Shown piece by piece: positions 57,246-64,000 of a DNA stretch of 64,000 bases. The position numbers and the translations under genes were made by a program. The stretch is from contig NC_092354.1 in assembly GCF_963676685.1 (NCBI RefSeq), positions 75,515,327-75,579,326 of the forward strand, in the 5' to 3' direction. Source of the stretch: Mytilus edulis (taxonomy: Eukaryota; Mollusca; Bivalvia; Mytilida; Mytilidae). The notes below the pieces were generated by a model that had not been told where the DNA came from, did not search any database, and worked only from the letters and a program-made list of their open reading frames with translations. The stretch's first letter is position 1; each line of letters opens with the position of its first letter.

Positions 57246-59702
57246 AAAAATAACGGCAGTTTTATACATGTAGTAGTTGCAAAAGGTATAATGCATTTAT
57301 TGCGGGTAACATCTATTTCAGATATGCACCATATATATGCCCAGTGCTTAAGAAAATGAACACACGGGCTCTAAGAAAGTTGATAATCTTGGACAAAAAA
57401 CTTTTATTTTCTCAAATAAACAACTGCGCGATATTTATTTCATTTTCCTTTTTAAATGTATTCGTATTCATTTTTTTATTTAAACATCATAAAACCTTAT
57501 ATAATTGTTGACATTTGACCAAACTTAGAGGAAATTATATATGGTTATAAAGTTATATTGGGAAAAAAAATTGAGGAACAAATGAAGTTTTGCACTTTGT
57601 TTTAGTGTAACTTAATATAAGCTATTTGTTGACTCATAATTTTCAAATACGGTCATCCACATAAAATGATGTTATGTATTCGATGACCTATAGTTGTTAA
57701 TTTCTGTGTCATCTGGTATCTCGTGGAATGTTTGCTCATCGGGAATTATAGCAGAGGTTCTTGTATTTTGTATTATTTGCCCAAACAGATTATTATAAAA
57801 TTTTCAATATGGCTACCCGTGCTTGTTCTGAAACATCAGCTGCGGTTACAGTCATTTAAAAAGGGGGCGGTTCCAATCATATGACAACATTAAAAAAGAA
57901 AGTTGCCCCCCCCCCCCTAAAAAAAAGACAAATGCAGATACAAGCTCTGGTATACTTGAAATTAATAATATTCTGTAAAATCATTCTTTTTTCAAATATA
58001 AAAAGAAGATGTGGTTTGGTTTCCAATGAGACAACTCTCCACAAGACATTAACAACTATAGGTCACCGTACGGCCTTCAACAATGAGCACATACCGGGTC
58101 GTCAGCTTTAAAATACCTTGGATTGACAAAAATCAAACAATTCAAACGAGACAACTAACGGCCTAATTTATGTAAAAAAAATCTGTTTATTTGACGCGAA
58201 CAATTAAAGACAGGTTCCTCTATCAACCAAACTAGCGGTGGTCTATACTTATTTCAATTTTGTAGCGATTTCTTTTGAACCTATTTTCGACCTCCTTAAA
58301 ATGAGACCCTTTACTCGAATTAAATAAATGGTCCAACTTTTCTCAAATTAAGAAGTAATCAAGGCTGCTGTTGTCAACTTAAATACGATACGACTGAATT
58401 GAAATTAAAGATAAATTGAAAAAAAAAAATATTATGTTGGATTAATTCTTGGTAGCTAAACGCATAGTGGCAAATAATTCATGCTTTTTTGTTGTCTATT
58501 TTTTGTGGAATGTATTTTCATTTTATTAGTTAAAAACGATGAACTATCATAAAAGCCAATTATGATATACACAATACATTAAGACATAGTGATCTTGACT
58601 CTATTTCATAATGCAATGGGTGCGCACAAATGGGTACACACCATAATGATTGCTTATTCCCAATGATATTTTGTCCATGTAATTTAAATGCAATAAGTGT
58701 ACTATGCATTAATAGCGTATTATGTACAAAGTGCTGTAAATAAAAATCTCACAGTATTTATTACTAATAGCAAATCTACCCTCTTCACGTTATCGGAAGT
58801 TATAAGTGTTTTAAATCTTATTTACAAATCACTCGATAGAGGTCCTGTTTGGGGTTTTATATAACCTTTTTTTGCAAAAATTCAAACCCTAACGGGATAA
58901 AATGCAAATTAACATATTAATATACACAAGTGGCAAGAAACATACAATACATTAAAAAGAAGTGAACTAAACATTGTCAAGTCAAATTTATATTAATAAT
59001 ATATACATATTGAAAAAATTATATTCGGCAAAACAGAACAAATGGAGCAAAAACGAAATGAAGAATACATAATTGTTGGGTGCTAAAATATAAGGAATAA
59101 CGGGCAAGCACACTGATGAATATAGTTGTTTGTGATTTTATTTTATTTTACTTTATAAGAAATACAATTGACATGAAGTACATATATATGATTCGGAGGT
59201 CAGACAGGAACTTTGGAATGCGAAGGTCCGTTCACTAAAGTGTCTATAGTACGCGTAATTTAAAATGTACAGATGTTCAATAGAACCTTTTCGTATTACT
59301 GACTTTTGACTCTGAAATTGATATTTTTTAGTTGTTTAATGCTTTCTATATACAACTACATGTATATCATCAGAAAGCAGCAAAATACCCCCTCCCTCAA
59401 ATTGCATCGTTTATAATTATGTTTGATTTTACTTATTTTGGTCGCTCGTAAATGACCGAGTACCAGGTTGTCTTTCAACAGTTCAATGTAATCTGTTGAA
59501 AACAGTATGTATAAGTTCGGGAGTCAAAAGTCGGTGATATGAACATAGACTATTATTTTCCTATCCTATGGGGGAATTATATTTTTTTATAAATTTGCAA
59601 TCGTTATGGAAGACACCCCTGAAACCAGGGGCGTACATGTAGCTACCGTTAGGTAGTAAAAAAAATAATAAACAACGTTATATGTAGATGAACTCCAGTG
59701 AA
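57246..59702. repeat. Gene-free stretch with one dispersed repeat copy
   Basis: 57985-58180 is a GAAGATGTGGTTTGGTTTCC..GAGACAACTCTCCAC repeat. A C-run lies at about 57907-57918. Nothing else recognised. Confidence 0.55.
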
Positions 59703-59743
59703 GTTGTCACATATGGAACGCCATGACTGTCTTCTGATGTTGA

Positions 59744-60130
59744 TTGTTTAAAATGTTTGGTGCTTTATGCATTATGTTCAGTAGTATGTATATTATGTTC
59801 AGTAGATATCCTATTATGTTCAGTAGATATCCTATTATGTTCAGTAGTTATTACATTATGTTCAGTAGTTTTTACATTATATTCGGTGCTTTAGTTATTA
59901 TGTTCAGTAGTTTCATTATTATATGCAGTGGTATTTTAATTATGTTCGGTACTCCTGACGTTATATTCAGTACATTTTTCATTATGTTCAGTACTTTCGA
60001 CATTATGTTCAGTAGATTCAATATTATTTGCAATACATCATGTAATACCTTCAGCAGTCCCGCTTTCTTTATATTCAGTAGATTATTCATTATGTTCAGT
60101 AAAAGCATCTGTATTATATTCGGTTCGTTC
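59744..60130. repeat. 21-bp minisatellite, left arm
   Basis: About 18-19 units with an ATTATGTTCAGTAG core. Units are multiples of three, so a 141-codon frame stays open (a heptad of the type IMFSRYP); I regard this as a by-product. A 31-bp direct repeat follows at about 60145-60207. Confidence 0.85.
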
Positions 60131-60539
60131 AACTTTATGTTCAGTGGTTGTATCATTATGATGATGTAGTAAAAGTGGTTGTATCATTATGATGATGTAG
60201 TAAAAGTCGGGAAGTCAATAACGGAAATTGTTGGAAAAAAACGAACGCGAATATTTTTGACGGACGTTTAATTCATGAACACCTTTACATGATTAAATGA
60301 AAATGAAAGAAATGGAAGCAGTTTTAAATCGGTGTGGTTTACGTTTGCAAGTTGGCATTTTCACCAGGAAAAATAACTCCTGACTTTATTTTTAAGTTGT
60401 CGCTACAAGATTTGGCATATTTAGGTACATGTATGAACGACAGGAGAAAAATAATGGAATTAAGAATAGCTTGTGTTCATTTCAGCAGCAATATTTTGAC
60501 TAAGATAGCTCGAACAAATGCCTAACGGATAACTTTTTT

Positions 60540-60945
60540 CAATCCGTTCATGTCCGCTAGACGTCCGTTTTTATCTGTTAGACGTCCGTCCATATCCGTT
60601 GCATGTCAGTTTAGCGTACGTTTAATCCGTCGACGTCCGTTCTGTCTGGTGGAAAATTTTGAGCATGTTCAAAACTTTGAACTGACGTCCATTGGATGAA
60701 ATGTCTGTTGAACGTCCGGTAGGCGTCTGTTTTGTACGGTACTCGTCCGTTTCACTTCCGTTTTGTATTCGTAACGTGTCCGTTACAGTATACATCCGTT
60801 TGAGGTCTAGCAGATAAATTCACCAACGGACTTCTAACGGACGTCTAACGGATAAAACGGATGTTGAACGAATGTGAAACAGACTTCTACCGGACGTATA
60901 ACGGATTAAACGGATGATGAACCGATCTTAAACGGATAAATGCCA
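60540..60945. repeat. CGTCCGTT / AACGGACG dyad in the loop
   Basis: About ten short words of CGTCCGTT type fill 60540-60800. The opposite strand's words (AACGGACG, AACGGATAAA) fill 60830-60945, giving an imperfect hairpin of about 400 bp. Confidence 0.6.
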
Positions 60946-61630
60946 ATTGAAAATTTCGCGTCTGAAATGCCAATTGAAAATTTCGCGTCTGAAATGCCAA
61001 TTAGCCTTTCTTAAGATTCATGAATTCTTATTATTCATAATCGATCTTAGAGTAAGGGCACGTCTTTTCAATCAAGCAGCTTTTATTCAGTCCAGACACT
61101 GCCCTTTGGTGGCACTTGCTTGTGGTTTAACGGATAAAATTGATGTTGAACGAATGTGAAACGGACTTCTACCGGACGTATAACGGATTAAACGGATGAT
61201 GAACCGATCTTAAACGGATAAATATCAATTGAAAATTTCGCGTCTGAAATGCCAATTAGCCTTTCTTAAGATTCATGAATTCTTAATATTCATAATCGAT
61301 CTTAGAGTAAGGGCACGTCTTCACAACCAAGCAGCTTTTATTCAGTCCAGACACTGCCCTTTGGTGGCATTTGCTTGTGGTTTAACGGATAAAATTGATG
61401 TTGAACGAATGTGAAACGGACTTCTACCGGACGTATAACGGATAAAATGGATGATGAACGGATCTGAAACGGATAAATGTTAATTGATAATTTCGTGTCA
61501 GGATTGTCAATTATGGGTACGTCAGATTTCTTGAGGTTCATGAATTCTTGTTCTTAGAGTAAGGGCACGTCTTCACTAGCAAGCTTCTCAGTCTTATTCA
61601 GGCAAGACACTGGCCTTAAGTGGTATTTTG
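60838..61630. repeat. 255-bp tandem repeat in the loop
   Basis: CTTTCTTAAGATTCATGAAT occurs at 61006 and 61261. A third, diverged copy runs to about 61630. Each unit carries AACGGACTTCTACCGGACGT and a CGATCTTAGAGTAAGGGCAC segment. Confidence 0.8.
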
Positions 61631-62892
61631 AAGAACAAACAAAAACCAAATACACAGAAACATTTTGATTATTTACAAGATTTACATGTATTTTTATTGT
61701 CGCCTTTAATTTTTTCGGATTACTTTAGAAGGGGATAATTTTTCTTAATTGGCTTAGAGGGGAATACAAAAGATTTTAAGTTTTCATGGGTAAGAAATGA
61801 GGAGCCGCAAAGCACCCATCACCTTCAACCGGTAAAAAAAAATTAGAAGTCTCTTTTTATTTTGTTATTCATTGGAACGCTTTATATCAAAGGAGAAAAG
61901 GGGAGGGTAAACACACAATTGATCATGCCAAACAATTGCCTCCGTTGAAATTCTGCAAACATCACATAGATCAAATTACATGGATGATTAATATTGACCA
62001 TGTGTTCTAAATGACACGTACATGGAGGTCCTAAATTAATTTGTTGAATGAAATCAAATCTTTAAATACTAATGGATGCCGTAGGAGGTCGACCGGAATT
62101 GTTTGCTCGGATTTTTTGGCATGTAACAGATAGAAAACTCAGGATTAGAATTCATAGAACAAAAAAGGGGCAGTGGCAAATATTTCATGTATATTTTGAA
62201 AACAGAGATTTACCCCGGCACCCTTTGCCATAAAACTTTCTTTTTTTTATTTGTGCCTTCGGACTTAGGCTATTTCTTTCTTTGCGGGCGTATACTCCAA
62301 GCAAACAACATGCATGTGTATAACGGCACTTCAGATTGTCGTATTAAATAAAGAAAGTTGCCGGTCCGGTGCATGAACAGATTGGTTAGAAAGCAAGGTT
62401 TTAATTTTAATTAGATGTGAAACCTTAATTCGAGGGTTGAAAATAGAGAGCACCAAAAAAAAGGGGGGGTAGTCCACAGGGAATATTTTTAAAACAGTTA
62501 AATCGATTTCAAGCAGGGATTCCAGTGCTCCTTTGGGAATGAAAAACTTGATATTACTCATTCAAAATATTGCTGCTGAACTGAACACAAGCTATTCTTA
62601 ATTCCATTATTTTTCTCCTGTCAGTCATACCTAAATTTGCGAAATCTTGTAAATTGAGTCAGGAGTTATTTTTTTCTTGTGTAAAATGCCAACTTGGGAA
62701 CGTAAACCACACCGATTTAAAACTGCTTCCATTTCTTCCATTTTAATTCAATCACGTAAAGGTGTTCATGAATAAAACGTCCGTCAAAAATATCCGCCTT
62801 CGTTTTTTTCCGACAATTTCCGTTATTGACTTCCCGACTTTTACTACATCATCATAATGATTAATCCACTGAACATAAAGTTGAACGAACGG

Positions 62893-63276
62893 TCAACCGA
62901 ATATAATACAGATGCTTTTACTGAACATAATGAATAATCTACTGAATATAAAGAAAGCGGGACTACTGAAGGTATTACATAATGTACTGCAAATAATATT
63001 GAATCTACTGAACATAATGTCGAAAGTACTGAACCTAATGAAAAATGTACTGAATATAACGTCAGAAGTACCGAACATAATTTAAATACCACTGCATATA
63101 ATAATGAAACTACTGAACATAATAACCAAAGCACCGAATATAATGTAAAAACTACTGAACATAATGTAATAACTACTGAACATAATAGGATATCTACTGA
63201 ACATAATAGGATATCTACTGAACATAATATACATACTACTGAACATAATGCATAAAGCACCGAACATATTAAACAA
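62893..63276. repeat. 21-bp minisatellite, right arm (reversed)
   Basis: Reverse complement of the left-arm minisatellite with the same order of unit variants, including the paired ATATCC units. The two arms are therefore copies of each other, not independent expansions. Confidence 0.85.
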
Positions 63277-63318
63277 TCAACATCAGAAGACAGTCATGGC
63301 GTTCCATAGTCACAACTC

Positions 63319-64000
63319 TAATTATCGAATGTCATGTGTACGCTAGTCTTTCGTCTTTAGTGAATGGAATATTGGACAGCATTGAATGTTTTTTTTATGT
63401 GTGTACCTTATATAGAAACTATAAACTAGAACTTTGGTTCAGATCATTTCAATTCTATCAATAAAAACTTGAATGAACCTCAACTAAGACACATGAATTT
63501 TTAATTAGTTGTTGTTAGTTTTCAACTAGCTTTCCATTTTGTCTTCACCCGACTTGCCAATATTGGTCGTCCGTTTGGCTGTGCAGGATGTTTAAATACG
63601 TAGTCACGTCTGGTCAGAATGGAGACATTTAATCTTATAGATATAGGAAGATGTGGTGTGAGTGCCAATGAGACAACTCTCCATAGAAATAACAATTTAA
63701 AAAGTAAACCATTATAGGTTTAAGTTAACCATTATGCCTAGTTGTAGAGAGAATGCCACTCTTTGAGGAGTTCGTAGATGGTCTACTGAAAGACAAAGTT
63801 TCTGCTCCTATCCCATAATCCCTCATTTTCCAATGCATGGCATTTTCAAATTTCCAGACCTTCGACCTGTACAACACCTATTACAGAACTAAGCTCCCTG
63901 TTGTGTAAATAATCAATTTGTTTATTAAACTTGCATAAATATTTTTTTACACTGGATGTTTAAAAATCAATCTATCAACTAGCTTCAAGTAGTTTTGAGT
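63319..64000. repeat. Right edge of the window, dispersed repeat
   Basis: 63640-63720 is a GAAGATGTGGTGTGAGTGCC..GAGACAACTCTCCAT repeat. No gene seen. Confidence 0.5.

Larger units (their letters stand above)
59703..63318. mobile_element. Large foldback-like element: inverted arms of about 0.8 kb with 21-bp repeats
   Basis: The left arm, 59703-60520, is matched in reverse complement by the right arm, 62561-63318. From the outside in, both have TATGGAACGCCATGACTGTC, a 21-bp minisatellite of about 18-19 units (core ATTATGTTCAGTAG), GATGATGTAGTAAAAGTCGG and then about 330 bp of unique sequence ending at CAGCAGCAATATTTTG. The loop of about 2 kb contains CGTCCGTT repeats facing AACGGACG repeats and a 255-bp tandem repeat. 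Long inverted ends carrying internal tandem repeats are the hallmark of foldback (FB/Galileo-type) DNA transposons. No transposase was found. Confidence 0.7.

Noticed and set aside
59744..60169. 141-codon open frame (and 62844-63260, 138 codons, on the other strand) as proteins
   Set aside because: Both lie on a 21-bp minisatellite whose unit is a multiple of three, so frames stay open by chance on several strands. The heptad product has no recognisable fold.
1..64000. tRNA, rRNA or other structural RNA genes
   Set aside because: No cloverleaf or rRNA-like sequence was recognised. The GCCGTGATC word at 4195-4203 is better explained as a primer-binding site than as a tRNA-His gene because nothing else of the tRNA follows.

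Overview
The window reads as nuclear DNA of a bivalve mollusc, most likely a mytilid mussel. This is inferred from AT-rich, intron-split genes of families expanded in bivalves (secreted C1q-domain proteins, small cysteine-rich protease inhibitors, death-fold proteins). It is also inferred from many copies of dispersed repeats I recognise from mussel genomes, for example the pieces containing GAGACAACTCTCC and GACGAAACGCGCGTCTGG. Coordinates, frames and splice sites were worked out by eye; no database search was run.

Layout. 1-3.7 kb: a cytochrome P450 exon with a stop (401-575), a death-domain terminal exon (2755-3050) and a strong palindrome. 3.7-18.0 kb: a 14.3-kb LTR retroelement (LTRs 3719-4177 and 17556-18009, 4-bp target duplication TATG) on the + strand, with gag, protease and an F-like envelope but no reverse transcriptase, RNase H or integrase core. 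A LINE in the opposite direction (4269-10639) lies in its leader, just before the gag start. A younger 1374-bp triplication joins LINE endonuclease to gag. 18-26 kb: nested repeats, including a 1155-bp terminal-inverted-repeat element (23341-24495) carrying a 15-bp motif in both orientations. 26-50 kb: the gene-bearing part, with C1q gene A (+), a WAP-exon relic (-), C1q gene B (+, exon 2 frame-breaking) and a complete five-exon secreted inhibitor gene (-, 43332-50264) with Kunitz, antistasin-like and WAP domains. C1q and inhibitor units alternate and share flanking sequence, so this looks like a duplicated block in which one inhibitor copy decayed. 50-64 kb: no gene I can support; it holds dispersed repeats, a 110-140-bp tandem array and a large inverted-repeat (foldback-like) structure at 59.7-63.3 kb.

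Both live gene types encode predicted secreted proteins. C1q-domain proteins act in bivalves mainly as soluble recognition molecules. Kunitz, antistasin and WAP domains are protease-inhibitor or antimicrobial folds. A link between the two at this locus is inference from proximity and co-duplication only.
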